This document shows positions 1-9,669 of a stretch of 64,000 bases of DNA, in pieces. The stretch is taken from contig NZ_FOPH01000001.1 of NCBI RefSeq assembly GCF_900113415.1, positions 1 to 64,000 of the forward strand. The letters run 5' to 3'. The stretch comes from Oribacterium sp. WCC10 (GTDB lineage: Bacteria > Bacillota > Clostridia > Lachnospirales > Lachnospiraceae). The notes beneath the pieces were generated by a model. It was not told the DNA's origin. It did no database searches and saw nothing but the letters and a program-made list of their open reading frames with translations. Within the stretch, counting starts at the first letter, position 1. Each line of letters opens with the position of its first letter. The position numbers and the translations under genes are program-made.

Positions 1-66
1 TGCAGCTATAATGCAGCAATCATGTTTGTACTTGGAAATATCAATTCCAGCAAAGAACATAGACAT
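1..66 (-). CDS. IS110-family transposase, N-terminal fragment (runs off the window)
   Basis: On the minus strand an ATG at 66 (or the second ATG at 60) opens a frame reading MSMFFAGIDISKYKHDC..., which stays open to the window edge. The G-I-D-[IV]-[SA]-K-x-K-H-D start is characteristic of the RuvC-like DEDD domain of IS110-family transposases, whose first catalytic Asp lies in this motif. A strong AGGAGG ribosome binding site (forward 76-81) sits 9 bases upstream. Only about 22 codons are visible, so integrity of the element cannot be judged. The family call rests on one motif plus the long non-coding leader next to it. Confidence 0.72.
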   Translation of the reverse strand, partial: MSMFFAGIDISKYKHDCCIIAA

Positions 67-345
67 TAGATAAAACCTCCTGACTATTATAGTTGGCACT
101 GTTGTCTACCACAGAGAGATCGACTGTGTAATCACGTAAATCTAAACGTCAAGCGTTAACAAACTAATTACCAGTATTAGACGACAAGCTGTGGTCTGAG
201 TCACCTCCTACCAGTCAAAGCTGTAATTAATGAAAAACAAATCCACAGTGCCTAGATAAATATATCAGAAAAGGATTAGAAATAGCCCAGAGAACCTGGG
301 AGAAAGGAAGAATCCAATCACTTTTCTAACATGATTGGATTATAC
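67..345 (-). mobile_element. Non-coding left end of the IS110 element, candidate bridge-RNA region
   Basis: There is no gene in this stretch, which lies directly upstream of the transposase start on the minus strand. In the IS110 group of the family the non-coding end before the recombinase gene encodes the bridge RNA that pairs with donor and target DNA. Visible pairing includes ACCACAG at 108-114 with CTGTGGT at 189-195, and the hairpin arms AATCCAATCA / TGATTGGATT between about 311 and 341. The outer boundary of the element is not visible because IS110 elements lack terminal inverted repeats; it probably lies just before the gene at 353. The RNA call is inference. Confidence 0.45.
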
Positions 346-352
346 GTGACTA

Positions 353-1384
353 ATGAAAAAAGAGATAAAATCAGGATTCAGGAATGAGATGAAGAAACTC
401 GGTTCCATGTCCTTTGGCAAGAAGATTGAATATATATTTGACTATTATAAGTTTCATATCATAGGTGTTGTGGTTGCGTTGGTTCTGATATTTTCGGTGG
501 TGGGAACACTGCTTAACAACAAGCCGTTGGGATTTTATGCCATGTTACTCAATGCTCAGGGTTCAGGCTTCAGCACTGAGGAAAAGGTGCTGGAGGCGAG
601 ATTTGCAGATATGGCAGGTATAGATGGAAGCGAGAAAGTGGTCATTGATACTACGGCGACCTACAACCCCAATGTGAACAGCCAGTTCAATATGGCAGAG
701 AATGCAAAGATTACGGCATTGTTCGCATCTCACGATCTGGATGCCCTGGTGATTGATCCGGGAGTTTTCACATATTATGCATTAAATGGTGCATTTACAG
801 ACCTTCGTGAAGTTCTAAGTGAAGATGAGTTCGGGAAGTATGAGAGCGAGAACAGAATCTACTATATAGATGGTGCTATCCGGGAAAAGATGAAGAGCCT
901 TGATGCTGCAGATATTGATGCAACTTCGCTTTCTGCAGAAGAAAGCGGTATTCAGGAAAAAACGGTTTCCGGACAGGCGGATAATGCTTCGAAAGAAGCC
1001 GAAGTAAATCAGGATTCGGATAATATTTCCGGCGGCAATTCTGTAAATGAAAATACTGAAAGTAAGAATTCAAAGAACTCAGATGATGAGTCAACCACAG
1101 ATGTTGAAAGCTTGAACCAGAACGCCGCTGAAACTCTGGATGAAATGGAGCAGTTTGCTGCAGATCTGATGGGCACACCGGATGTTGTGGCAAGAGAGGA
1201 TTTCATGTTACCGGATCCTGAAAAGATGGAAAAGCCGATTCCAGTGGGAATCATCGTGACAGATGTAAAGCTCCTTTCTGAAAACGGCTATTTCGAGAGA
1301 ACCGTGCCGGTGTTCGGAGTGCCGGTGGTTTCAGACAGAAAAGAGCTGGCTGTTAAGTTTCTTCAGTTCCTGGAAGAATGTTGA
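353..1384 (+). CDS. Membrane-anchored extracytoplasmic protein of unknown function
   Basis: 343 residues. A basic N-terminus of about 35 residues is followed by one hydrophobic segment (about residues 36-56, HIIGVVVALVLIFSVVGTLL) and a long hydrophilic region, so the protein is likely anchored in the cytoplasmic membrane with its bulk outside. A low-complexity Ser/Glu/Asn-rich linker (about 185-260) splits two more ordered parts; the C-terminal part (PIPVGIIVTDVKLL...) resembles the end of an extracellular ligand-binding fold, but I cannot name a family. There is no clear ribosome binding site before the ATG, possibly because the IS110 element ends just upstream and replaced the native leader. 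The coding frame is intact. Confidence 0.7.
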   Translation: MKKEIKSGFRNEMKKLGSMSFGKKIEYIFDYYKFHIIGVVVALVLIFSVVGTLLNNKPLGFYAMLLNAQGSGFSTEEKVLEARFADMAGIDGSEKVVIDTTATYNPNVNSQFNMAENAKITALFASHDLDALVIDPGVFTYYALNGAFTDLREVLSEDEFGKYESENRIYYIDGAIREKMKSLDAADIDATSLSAEESGIQEKTVSGQADNASKEAEVNQDSDNISGGNSVNENTESKNSKNSDDESTTDVESLNQNAAETLDEMEQFAADLMGTPDVVAREDFMLPDPEKMEKPIPVGIIVTDVKLLSENGYFERTVPVFGVPVVSDRKELAVKFLQFLEEC

Positions 1385-1493
1385 AAAGATATAGAACATG
1401 ACAGATACAGCTCACAAAGCAGGATTTTTAGAAGAGCCGGAGGGAGACCAGGTTTCTGCATCGGTTTAACTGGTAAATAATGCTGTGAGGATA

Positions 1494-2903
1494 TCACTCC
1501 AGGTTCCCGTTTTTCTCAAAGTATGTAAGCATCAGATCAACCACGTGCCCGTAGCTCTGTACCCCGCTGGTCTGACCATTGTACTTTAGATATGCATCAT
1601 TTATCTTTTCATGGGCTTCTGCAACTTTTGTATCGTAGCGGTCCCAGTATTCGTTGTTATAGCGAAGATCCTGAAGGGTATAGGCATTAAGCTGAGAGTA
1701 GAGCGCTGAAAACTTTGCGCTGTCTGCCCGGGCAAGAGCATTACCTGCATATACCCATGCTGAGACGTAACCGGAGTAGTTGAAGTACGGATCATCTGAA
1801 CCGACAGTTGCAAGAATGGCGATGAAATTTGCCTCTTCCTCCTGCATGTAGCCCCGAAGGTGCGACAGCTCATGACAGATAGTGAAGGGAATGTCGTAGC
1901 AGGGGATGTCTCTGTTATAGTTTGCTTCGATGGTGAATGGAGAATAAATGCCGGTGACCTGCTGGATGCTGAGCAGTAAAGAATTAATGACAGGTTTTGG
2001 GAATGGATAATGTCCTGAAAGCCTGTCATATTTTTTACCTAAGCTTTCCATGGCGATCTGTCCGGTTTTTCCCATGCTCCAAAGGTTTGAGGGAGAAATA
2101 CCATAGCCTGTCGCATCTTCTCCGAGGTAAGCGCCGTTATACAGTTTTACCGGTGAAATGCCTGAGTTTCGCGATGCTTCCCCATTTTCCTTCGAAGCTG
2201 ATGCATCAGCATTTTCAGAAGTTTCCGGAGGATTTTCCTTTGATGATTCGCCGGAATTGTCAGGAGTTTGTGCCTGACTCTCGAGCTTTTCAACTGAAGC
2301 ATTGATTTCCTTAACCAGATATTCACAGAGTTCTGCCAATGTTTCTTCATTTACATCGTCGCTTACTGCGCTGAGTCCGGCTTCTGCGGAAAAACTTGTG
2401 CGACGGTAGTTTATTCCGCAGTTAAAGACATAAAGAGTCAGAAGTATCGAGGCAATAAGAAAAAGATGTCCTGCAAAAGTTAAGACCGGTTTAAGACAGG
2501 AGATGATTTTATATATGGTACTATGATGAACGTTCTGATTGCCTGAGGAGAGGGAAGACTCCTGATTTGTGTTCATATAATAAGAAAAATGTCTGTTTTC
2601 CGGTGTTTTTTTTATTTCAGGTGATAATCGTTTCAGGTTATGGAAACAGTGTATAAGCTGTCTTCCTGAATCAAAAATGATGAAAAGCAGAATCAGGTAG
2701 AGCAGAAGCTCGGATATGGAAAACGGAAGAAGTCCTGTGAGGGAACTTACAACGAGACTTCCGTAACGGTAGACGCTGCGGGAGTAGGCATTGGCAAATG
2801 CAGGATCAGCAGAGGAAAGCATATAAAAGATTACAGTGATAATGTCTGCTGAAAGCGCGATGATATAGGGTGTGTTTTTCTTGAAGTGTACTATTGGTTT
2901 CAT
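1494..2903 (-). CDS. DUF3810 family membrane protein with HExxH motif
   Basis: 469 residues. It has an N-terminal membrane segment, a second membrane region near residues 55-80 and a third near 135-160, then a soluble domain. ICHELSHLRG with a downstream E-E-E-A-N-F is the HExxH...E arrangement of a zinc metallopeptidase (gluzincin-like) and is typical of DUF3810 proteins. A Pro/Ser/Glu-rich linker (about 205-245) lies between the membrane part and the catalytic-looking part. It is convergent with the gene at 353. Known: DUF3810 has no established substrate. Inferred: a membrane-bound peptidase acting outside the membrane. Confidence 0.82.
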   Translation of the reverse strand: MKPIVHFKKNTPYIIALSADIITVIFYMLSSADPAFANAYSRSVYRYGSLVVSSLTGLLPFSISELLLYLILLFIIFDSGRQLIHCFHNLKRLSPEIKKTPENRHFSYYMNTNQESSLSSGNQNVHHSTIYKIISCLKPVLTFAGHLFLIASILLTLYVFNCGINYRRTSFSAEAGLSAVSDDVNEETLAELCEYLVKEINASVEKLESQAQTPDNSGESSKENPPETSENADASASKENGEASRNSGISPVKLYNGAYLGEDATGYGISPSNLWSMGKTGQIAMESLGKKYDRLSGHYPFPKPVINSLLLSIQQVTGIYSPFTIEANYNRDIPCYDIPFTICHELSHLRGYMQEEEANFIAILATVGSDDPYFNYSGYVSAWVYAGNALARADSAKFSALYSQLNAYTLQDLRYNNEYWDRYDTKVAEAHEKINDAYLKYNGQTSGVQSYGHVVDLMLTYFEKNGNLE

Positions 2904-3006
2904 ATTTTATATCTACGGATGAAGTGGGGGTGTGTTATAAAGCCTATACCCGCACACTCAAGCAAGCCTGATCAGTGGGACAGGCTTTTGAGCCTTGAAT
3001 CATATA

Positions 3007-3068
3007 GATGTGAGTGTCAAAAGTATTTGCCGCTCACTGAATAGCGCCAACGCACATATTCGTGTGTA
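3007..3068 (-). repeat. Copy of the GACACTCACGTCAT-end intergenic repeat
   Basis: The reverse complement closely matches the fullest copy at 58382-58470, including GCACACGAATATGTGCGTT, the GGCGCT core, CAGTGAGCGGCAAATAC and TTTTGACACTCACATC. It lies in the 345-base gap between the DUF3810 gene and the carboxypeptidase. The outer left end seen at 58382 is missing here. Confidence 0.75.
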
Positions 3069-3158
3069 AAGTGTTTCAGTGTTTTCTCAGTTTGGTGTAT
3101 CAGTTTTTTGACAAAATAGCAATAAAAAGTATGTCATATATTGTAAACAAATTGTCCG

Positions 3159-3187
3159 TTTTCATGAACTGATACATCGGATATAAT
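3159..3187 (+). promoter_or_regulatory. Predicted sigma-A promoter of the M14 peptidase
   Basis: TTTTCA (3159-3164), a 17-base spacer and TATAAT (3182-3187). The -10 box is perfect and the -35 box matches four of six consensus bases. It sits about 60 bases before the start codon at 3249. Confidence 0.5.
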
Positions 3188-3248
3188 GACGTCAGGTTAA
3201 CGGGTGATTTCCCGTCAGATCGAAGATCTGCATTATCAAGGAGAGAGT

Positions 3249-4553
3249 ATGAGAAAAAAAGCATTATTTGTCATGGCGGGAGCCCTGGCGATGAGCATGA
3301 GTTTATATATGAATGTATATGCAGAGGAGCTGCTTCCCGGGTCTGATTCGGGGAATGTTGTAGTGGCTACTGCGCCTGTAGACGGGGCTTCAGCAGGAAC
3401 GGAACTGTCTGCGAGTGCCGAAACAGTGTCGAACGGACCTGCAGTCGGGACAGCGGTAAATGCTGCCCTGGAGTTCGGACCTACAGCAGGCGGGAATTCT
3501 TCAAACTCTGCAACCGGTGCCGATACATCTTCCGGAACAGGATCACAGGACACGACAGCGGCGCAGACGACAGTGACTGACGCTTACAGTGATACATTGA
3601 CACTTCCATCCGGGTATCATTTCAATAACATCGATGCCTATACCTATCAGAATATGGTGGATGACTTAAGTGTTATGCAGAGTGTTTATCCGGAGATGAA
3701 GATGGATGTACTTGCCACAACCCCCGATAACAGAAATATTTATCACGTTGTAGTTGGTAATCCTCAGGCATCACACAAGATTCTTGTTCATGCCGGTATA
3801 CATGCGAGAGAATATATCGTTTGCCAGGTTGTCATGAGACAGATGGCCTCACTTCTTGAGATGCAGAAGAACGGCGAAGTATACAATGGCTGTGCCGTAA
3901 AGGATCTTCTTCAGAATACCTGCATTCACTTTGTTCCGATGGTGAATCCGGACGGTATCACACTGGTACAGGGCGGCATTGACGCACTCAATACAGATGC
4001 GGCCAAGATGTCTGTTCTTAAAATCGCCGAGATGGATGGTGCAACAGATCTTGCGGCTTATCTCAAGACCTGGAAGAACAACATTAACGGTGTCAACCTC
4101 AACAGAAACTTCGATGCAAACTGGGAACAGGCTTCGGAAAAGGTTGCGCATCCTTCATCCATGAACTACAAGGGAACTTCTGCAGAATGTGAGATTGAGT
4201 CAAAAACACTTGCGGATCTCGCACGTTCCATCATGCCGGAGGTTACGCTGAGCTATCATACTCAGGGCAGAGTTATCTACTGGTATTTCGGTGAGACCGG
4301 AACCTATAAGGACAGAGGATTCAATCTCGCCAACATAGTTCATAACAATACAAACTACAGCATCTCAAATTCGTGGTCGGAAAAGGATGCTGCGGGATTC
4401 AAGGACTGGGCTGTACAGAAGCTTGATATTCCTTCCGTTACCATCGAGTGCGGTCTCGGAACATCACCGGTTGAAGAGTCTCAGATAAACAGAATATGGG
4501 CAGAGAATGATGGCATCCTTCCGGATGTCATGATTGACCTTGTGTGCAGATAA
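3249..4553 (+). CDS. Secreted M14-family zinc carboxypeptidase
   Basis: 434 residues from the ATG at 3249, which has GGAGAG 5-10 bases upstream and gives a clean signal peptide (MRKKALFVMAGALAMSMSLY...YAEE). A Gly/Ser/Thr/Ala-rich linker covers about residues 30-115. The catalytic domain carries the M14 landmarks: HAGIHAREY (first zinc ligands His and Glu), NPDG and NLNRNFDANWE (substrate-binding Asn-Arg), SYHTQG (third zinc His) and TIECGLG (catalytic Glu). All key residues are present, so activity is expected. Known: M14 enzymes remove C-terminal residues or trim peptidoglycan peptides. Inferred: an extracellular or wall-associated peptidase; the linker may span the wall. A terminator follows directly. 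Confidence 0.92.
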   Translation: MRKKALFVMAGALAMSMSLYMNVYAEELLPGSDSGNVVVATAPVDGASAGTELSASAETVSNGPAVGTAVNAALEFGPTAGGNSSNSATGADTSSGTGSQDTTAAQTTVTDAYSDTLTLPSGYHFNNIDAYTYQNMVDDLSVMQSVYPEMKMDVLATTPDNRNIYHVVVGNPQASHKILVHAGIHAREYIVCQVVMRQMASLLEMQKNGEVYNGCAVKDLLQNTCIHFVPMVNPDGITLVQGGIDALNTDAAKMSVLKIAEMDGATDLAAYLKTWKNNINGVNLNRNFDANWEQASEKVAHPSSMNYKGTSAECEIESKTLADLARSIMPEVTLSYHTQGRVIYWYFGETGTYKDRGFNLANIVHNNTNYSISNSWSEKDAAGFKDWAVQKLDIPSVTIECGLGTSPVEESQINRIWAENDGILPDVMIDLVCR

Positions 4554-4559
4554 TCATCA

Positions 4560-4612
4560 GTGTCTGCGGATTGGAATTACAGATTGTATTTTCAGTCCGC
4601 AGACGCTTTTTA
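4560..4612 (+). terminator. Rho-independent terminator after the M14 peptidase
   Basis: GTGTCTGCGGA (4560-4570) pairs with TCCGCAGACGC (4596-4606), then TTTTT. Confidence 0.8.
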
Positions 4613-4757
4613 TATGCTTATACTTCGTTGACTTTGTCATAGGCGAATGTATATAATTTAAGTAATAGAGTGAGTTTTTATGTTTTCGTGAATTTTATAT
4701 TTGGACCTTAAAAATTGTCAGAATGGCTTGATTTATAAGACACGTATAGGGTGTAAT

Positions 4758-7295
4758 ATGAACAATTTTGAGCTCGAAGAGCATATCGTCAAAAACATTG
4801 ACAATGCGATAGAAAATAAATGGATCAGGGTATATTATCAACCGGTCATACGAGTGATCAATGACAGGCTGTGTGGTCTTGAAGCCCTTGCCAGATGGGA
4901 TGATCCTAAATATGGTTTGATCATGCCGAATGATTTCGTACATGTGCTGGAAGAACATGATCAGATAGGTAAGTTTGACAGTTTTATCATTGATGAAGTC
5001 TGCAGGACTATCCATGAGAGGATGAAAAACGGTGATAAGCTGGTGCCTTTCTCGTTCAATCTTTCCGGCAGAGATTTTTTGCTGTGCGATATTTTCGGAA
5101 TCATTGACACTACCGTCAGAAGATATGAGGTGCCGAAGGAGTATCTTCATGTTGAGGTTGCGGAGGAAGTTCTTTCTCATGACTATGAGAGGATGAGAAG
5201 GGAGGTTGAACGTTTCCGAAGTGCCGGATATCAGGTCTGTATGGATGATTTCGGAAGCGGATATGCATCCCTTAATGTGCTTAATGACTTCGAAATCGAC
5301 GAACTTAAGATAGATATGAAGTTCATTCAGAATTTCAGCAGAAAGTCTCGTCGCATTATCATTGCCGTCATTGATATGGCCAAGGAGATGAATATCAAAA
5401 CCCTTGCTGAAGGTGTCGAGACGGAAGAACAGTTTGAGTTCCTTAAGGTCGTAGGATGTGAAAAAGCCCAGGGCTATCTTTTCGGAAAGCCTATGCCGCT
5501 GGACCAGTGCATGTATGAGGTCGAAGCCAGAGGCTATGAGTTAGAGAAGCTCAGTGAGATAAAGTATTATGATGAGATAGGAAGGATCAATCTTCTCAGT
5601 AACAGGCCACTTTATGAAACCATGGGGGATGAGAACAGCCTCAAGGAGGAAAGATGGGACAGTTCCATACCGCTTGCCATAGTTGAGTATGATGGTAAAA
5701 GCTTCAGATATCTCTATCACAATATGGAGCATCTGAATTCCCTGAAAGCCATGGGATACGAAAGTATAGAAGATTCCATAGAGAGTATTATGGCTAACAG
5801 CGGAACGGATGCCAAGAAATTCTGGAATGCTCTTGAAACTACCAGACTTAAAGGAAAAGCACATTATGACTGCACATTGGATGGCAATTATTCATCTCTT
5901 GAGTTTAGAAGGATAGTTCAGGATGATGAGCGTTGTGCCATTGTATTCAGCGCTGTAAACATTAACAAGGACGGCAGACTGGAAAGAGCGGAAAAGCTGG
6001 ACGCCAATCTTCGTTATCTGTATGGAATCTACAACGGCGTTTATCTTCTTGATCTGGAACAGGATTCCTTTGAGGTTCTGTACCTCGGTTCATCGGATAA
6101 TGATGTCATTGAAAACGGAAAGATTTCTACCGTGACCAATGATTTCGTTGATAAGTATGTATTTGACGAGGACAGTAAGCATTACCGCAAGTTCTTTGAG
6201 ATAAGCACGCTGGAACAGAAGATCAATCAGTCTGATCGGGGATTTATCAATGCTTACATCAGAACCATGACTGTACACGGTGACTATACGTGGAAGATAT
6301 ATCTTGCCATGATGGTTGCGCCGAAGCAGGCCCTTGTATTTGTCAGAAATGCGGATTCCATCAAGGCTAACGCCTGGTCGGAGTATTATCAGACTTTCCC
6401 CGTTAATGTGAGCCAGGATGTCGGCGCCGAGCTGACGACAGAGCTTCTTTGGGACAATTTTGTCAGGAATTCATCGCTAGGTATCTTCTGGAAGGACAAG
6501 CAGCGTCGTTTTGTCGGTGCGAACCAGAAGTTTATGGATTACTATGGCTTCAGGAATAAATCCGATTTTGTCGGCAAAACAGATGAGGACATGGGATGGC
6601 ATGTTGCTTCTGAACCCTATAGAAGAGACGAGTATCGTGTGCTGAGAGAAGGCGCTGTAACAAATAAGGTTCCGGGACACTGTATCGCTCACGGAAGCAT
6701 CAGAGATATTCGTGCATCCAAGATGCCGATATACGATAACGGTCGAATAGTAGGACTTGTCGGTTATTTTGAAGATGTTACGGAAACCGAACGGAATCGG
6801 GCAAGAAAATTCAATCTTCAGGAGACAGACAATCTGACCGGACTGCTCAATTCCAGAGGAATGGGTACTGCAGTATTGACGTATAAAGATGAGTATGACA
6901 GAAGAGGAAACGACTTTGCGGAGATTTATTTCAGCATAGACAATTTCCAGGAGCTCATAAGCCAGCAGGGGCATGCATTTGGCGATGAGATTCTTTATGC
7001 CACAGGAAAGAAGCTCTCCGTAGGTTTGGGAACAAGTGCGACGCTTGTCAGACATTCAGGCTTTGATTTCGTTGCGATTATGCAGTGCAACAACCAGCGT
7101 GATGTAGATGTCATGGCGGATAAGATAAGAGGCCTGGTATCTGATATACATCAGGTTAACGGATATATATGTGATCTGAAGCCGTCTGTTGGAGGGGTAA
7201 GATATTCCGAAGTCGGTGACCTGAATGAGATGCTTAAGCTGGGATTGGAACGAATGCACAAGGAGAGAGATTCCAAGGATGAAAAAATTCAGTGA
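4758..7295 (+). CDS. EAL-domain phosphodiesterase with PAS and degenerate GGDEF domains
   Basis: 845 residues from ATG 4758; a TTG at 4701 would add 19 residues without a better ribosome site. Residues about 15-260 form an EAL domain with the catalytic set intact: EALARW, the NLS motif, E-V-A-E-E, DDFGSG, DELKID, E-G-V-E-T and GYLFGKP. It should hydrolyse cyclic di-GMP. A PAS-like domain lies about residues 555-690 (GIFWKDKQRRFVGANQKFMDYYGF...), preceded by a second PAS-like region. The C-terminus (about 680-845) is a GGDEF fold (DNLTGLLNSRG), but the signature is SGFDF instead of GGDEF, so diguanylate cyclase activity is not expected. No membrane segments are seen. The EAL-first order is unusual, since most dual proteins put GGDEF before EAL. 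Inferred: a cytosolic phosphodiesterase with C-terminal sensory control. Confidence 0.9.
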   Translation: MNNFELEEHIVKNIDNAIENKWIRVYYQPVIRVINDRLCGLEALARWDDPKYGLIMPNDFVHVLEEHDQIGKFDSFIIDEVCRTIHERMKNGDKLVPFSFNLSGRDFLLCDIFGIIDTTVRRYEVPKEYLHVEVAEEVLSHDYERMRREVERFRSAGYQVCMDDFGSGYASLNVLNDFEIDELKIDMKFIQNFSRKSRRIIIAVIDMAKEMNIKTLAEGVETEEQFEFLKVVGCEKAQGYLFGKPMPLDQCMYEVEARGYELEKLSEIKYYDEIGRINLLSNRPLYETMGDENSLKEERWDSSIPLAIVEYDGKSFRYLYHNMEHLNSLKAMGYESIEDSIESIMANSGTDAKKFWNALETTRLKGKAHYDCTLDGNYSSLEFRRIVQDDERCAIVFSAVNINKDGRLERAEKLDANLRYLYGIYNGVYLLDLEQDSFEVLYLGSSDNDVIENGKISTVTNDFVDKYVFDEDSKHYRKFFEISTLEQKINQSDRGFINAYIRTMTVHGDYTWKIYLAMMVAPKQALVFVRNADSIKANAWSEYYQTFPVNVSQDVGAELTTELLWDNFVRNSSLGIFWKDKQRRFVGANQKFMDYYGFRNKSDFVGKTDEDMGWHVASEPYRRDEYRVLREGAVTNKVPGHCIAHGSIRDIRASKMPIYDNGRIVGLVGYFEDVTETERNRARKFNLQETDNLTGLLNSRGMGTAVLTYKDEYDRRGNDFAEIYFSIDNFQELISQQGHAFGDEILYATGKKLSVGLGTSATLVRHSGFDFVAIMQCNNQRDVDVMADKIRGLVSDIHQVNGYICDLKPSVGGVRYSEVGDLNEMLKLGLERMHKERDSKDEKIQ

Positions 7296-7420
7296 TGACA
7301 GGGAAAATCCAATCATTCTGTTGCGTATAACCGCGGAAAGTTGTAAAATTCAGTAAGTTTTAGAGTATATGCCAGATTGACTGGAAGGTTATATTTCAGC
7401 CGTCTGGCTTTTATATTAAG

Positions 7421-7487
7421 ATGTGAGTGTCAAAAGGATTTGTCCTTTACATCATTACATGGCTGCATTAGCGCATCTGCCATGACT
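7421..7487 (-). repeat. Degenerate copy of the GACACTCACGTCAT-end repeat
   Basis: ATGTGAGTGTCAAAAG (7421-7436) matches the repeat end, and GCATTAGCGCATCTGCCATGAC recalls the core. The middle has diverged. It lies in the leader of glnS. Confidence 0.45.
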
Positions 7488-7520
7488 TATTTAATACATT
7501 GTGATTCAAGGAGAACTATT

Positions 7521-9230
7521 ATGTCTGAGGAAATTAGAAACGAGAAGGGCGAACTTGAGGTCAAGCCACAGGAGTCCAAGAATTTCATAGAGCGTGAGAT
7601 CGACAAGGATCTTGCAGAGGGAGTTTATGATCATGTGCAGACCAGATTTCCTCCGGAACCAAATGGATATCTTCATATCGGCCATGCCAAGTCAATCATC
7701 CTCAATTCCGGTATAGCAAAGGAATATGGTGGAAAGTTCAATCTTCGTTTTGATGATACAAACCCTACAAAGGAAAAGACAGAGTTTGTAGAGGCTATAA
7801 AGAGAGATGTACAGTGGCTGGGTGCAGAGTTTGAGAACAGAGTTTTCTTTGCATCTGATTATTTTGACGTTATGTATGAGAAGGCTGTACTTCTCATCAA
7901 GAAGGGGCTTGCTTTCGTTGATGATCTTACAGCAGAGCAGATCACAGAATACCGTGGAGATTTCACCACACCGGGTAAGGAGTCACCTAACAGAAACAGA
8001 AGCATCGAAGAGAATCTTCAGATGTTTCAGGATATGAAGGATGGAAAGTACGAGGACGGAACACTTACACTTCGTGCAAAGATCGATATGGCATCTCCGA
8101 ATCTCAACATGAGAGACCCGATCATTTACAGAGTTGCTCACATGCATCACCACAACACAGGAGATAAGTGGTGCATTTATCCTATGTATGACTTTGCACA
8201 TCCTATCGAGGATGCTGTTGAGGGTATCACACACTCTATCTGTACACTTGAGTTTGAGGATCACAGACCTCTTTACGACTGGGTAGTTAAGCATTGTGAT
8301 TTTGAGAATCCTCCAAGACAGATTGAGTTTGCAAAGCTTTATCTCACAAATGTTGTTACAGGAAAGAGATATATCAAGAAGCTTGTTGAGGACGGAGTGG
8401 TAGACGGATGGGATGATCCTCGTCTTGTTACCATCGCAGCTCTCAGAAGACGCGGATATACACCTGAGTCCATCCGTATGTTTGTAGAGCTTTCAGGTAT
8501 TTCAAAGGCAAACTCAAGCTCTGATTATTCACTTCTTGAGTACTGCATCCGTGAGGACTTAAAGCTTAAGGATAAGCGTATGATGGCAGTTATCGATCCT
8601 ATCAAGCTTGTTATCGACAACTATCCTGAAGGACAGGAAGAGATGCTTGAAGTACCATACAACCTCGAGAACGAGGAGCTTGGTTCACGTCAGGTTCCTT
8701 TCTCAAGAGAGCTTTACATCGAGCGTGATGACTTCATGATCGAGCCGCCTAAGAAGTACAAGAGACTTTATGTAGGTAACGAAGTTCGTCTCATGTCTGC
8801 ATACTTTGTAAAGGCTGAGTCATACGAGACTGATGCTGATGGTAATGTTACTGTTGTGCATTGTACTTATGACCCTGAGACAAAGTCAGGTTCAGGATTT
8901 ACAGGCCGTAAGGTAAAGGGAACTATCCATTGGGTAAATGCTCCTACCGCAGGTCAGGTTACAGCACGTCTTTACGAGCAGCTTATCGATGAAGAGAAGG
9001 GTAAGCTCAATGATGACGGAACACTGAACTTCAATCCAAACTCTCTTACAACTGTGACAAACTGTATGGTTGAGCCTGAGCTTATGAAGGCAAAGGCATA
9101 TGACAGTTTCCAGTTCGTTCGTAACGGATTCTTCTGTGTAGACAGTAAGGATTCAACAGAGGGACAGCCTGTATTCAACAGGGTTGTAGGACTTAAGTCA
9201 TCCTTCAAGCTTCCTGAGCAGGGAAAGTGA
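7521..9230 (+). CDS. glnS: Glutaminyl-tRNA synthetase
   Basis: 569 residues from ATG 7521, which has AAGGAG 10 bases upstream; the open frame extends further back but without a ribosome site. Class I synthetase signatures are clear: [14 protein letters not shown] (HIGH motif), the GlnRS-specific [18 protein letters not shown], and [11 protein letters not shown]...GWDDPRL, where the KMSKS loop is the variant VVTGKR in place of the VMSKR form seen in enteric GlnRS. The C-terminal anticodon-binding beta-barrels are complete. It charges tRNA-Gln directly with glutamine, so this organism need not rely only on the GatCAB route. It is monocistronic by context, with a strong terminator after it. Confidence 0.96.
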   Translation: MSEEIRNEKGELEVKPQESKNFIEREIDKDLAEGVYDHVQTRFPPEPNGYLHIGHAKSIILNSGIAKEYGGKFNLRFDDTNPTKEKTEFVEAIKRDVQWLGAEFENRVFFASDYFDVMYEKAVLLIKKGLAFVDDLTAEQITEYRGDFTTPGKESPNRNRSIEENLQMFQDMKDGKYEDGTLTLRAKIDMASPNLNMRDPIIYRVAHMHHHNTGDKWCIYPMYDFAHPIEDAVEGITHSICTLEFEDHRPLYDWVVKHCDFENPPRQIEFAKLYLTNVVTGKRYIKKLVEDGVVDGWDDPRLVTIAALRRRGYTPESIRMFVELSGISKANSSSDYSLLEYCIREDLKLKDKRMMAVIDPIKLVIDNYPEGQEEMLEVPYNLENEELGSRQVPFSRELYIERDDFMIEPPKKYKRLYVGNEVRLMSAYFVKAESYETDADGNVTVVHCTYDPETKSGSGFTGRKVKGTIHWVNAPTAGQVTARLYEQLIDEEKGKLNDDGTLNFNPNSLTTVTNCMVEPELMKAKAYDSFQFVRNGFFCVDSKDSTEGQPVFNRVVGLKSSFKLPEQGK

Positions 9231-9240
9231 TTTTAATGAA

Positions 9241-9276
9241 TTGACGTGAATGGCTTACTTTTGACACTCGCGTCAT
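9241..9276 (+). repeat. Short internally deleted copy of the GACACTCACGTCAT-end repeat
   Basis: It starts TTGACGTGA and ends GACACTCGCGTCAT, with only about 12 bases between the two inverted ends. It directly follows the glnS stop codon. Confidence 0.65.
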
Positions 9277-9294
9277 TTTATGGCAATATCAGAG

Positions 9295-9342
9295 CTCCGG
9301 CCCCGAATTGATATGATCATCAATTCGGGGCCGGGGCTTTTT
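9295..9342 (+). terminator. Terminator of glnS
   Basis: CCGGCCCCGAATTGAT (9297-9312) pairs with ATCAATTCGGGGCCGG (9319-9334), a perfect GC-rich stem with a 6-base loop, followed by GGGGCTTTTTC. Confidence 0.9.
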
Positions 9343-9415
9343 CATTCCGGAATATCCGCTGCCTAAGTTCCGGATATATACTTTGACTGTGTAGTTTACA
9401 GCAATATTCATGTTT

Positions 9416-9466
9416 TGGCTTTACGGTCTTAAATGGATACCACCAGACTCTTCTGACAATCATGCA
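9416..9466 (+). repeat. Solo end resembling the 229-bp palindromic element at 58510
   Basis: GGCTTTACGGTCTTAAATGG (9418-9437) matches AGCTTTACGGTTTTAAATGG at 58701-58720 with few differences, and a CTTCTGA follows in each. The rest of the gap from 9343 to 9669 shows no gene or clear signal. Confidence 0.4.
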
Positions 9467-9669
9467 CAGGTTGAACTGTTACCATGCACTTGATTTTGGA
9501 CTTTCGCGCATTGAATCAGGTAAAGACTTTTCTGAATTTTCATGATTATGTTCTTATCAGAATAATAATTTTGTGTCGACATAAGACCATGGGAGATTGG
9601 GCATCGATTTTCTCTGTAATTGATTGTAATTACAGGGAAAATTGGCAGATAAGATATGGAGGTCCTGGT

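Noticed and set aside
6477-7055. 192-codon minus-strand open frame
   Set aside because: Shadow of the EAL/PAS/GGDEF gene; Cys- and Ile-rich composition without a start signal.
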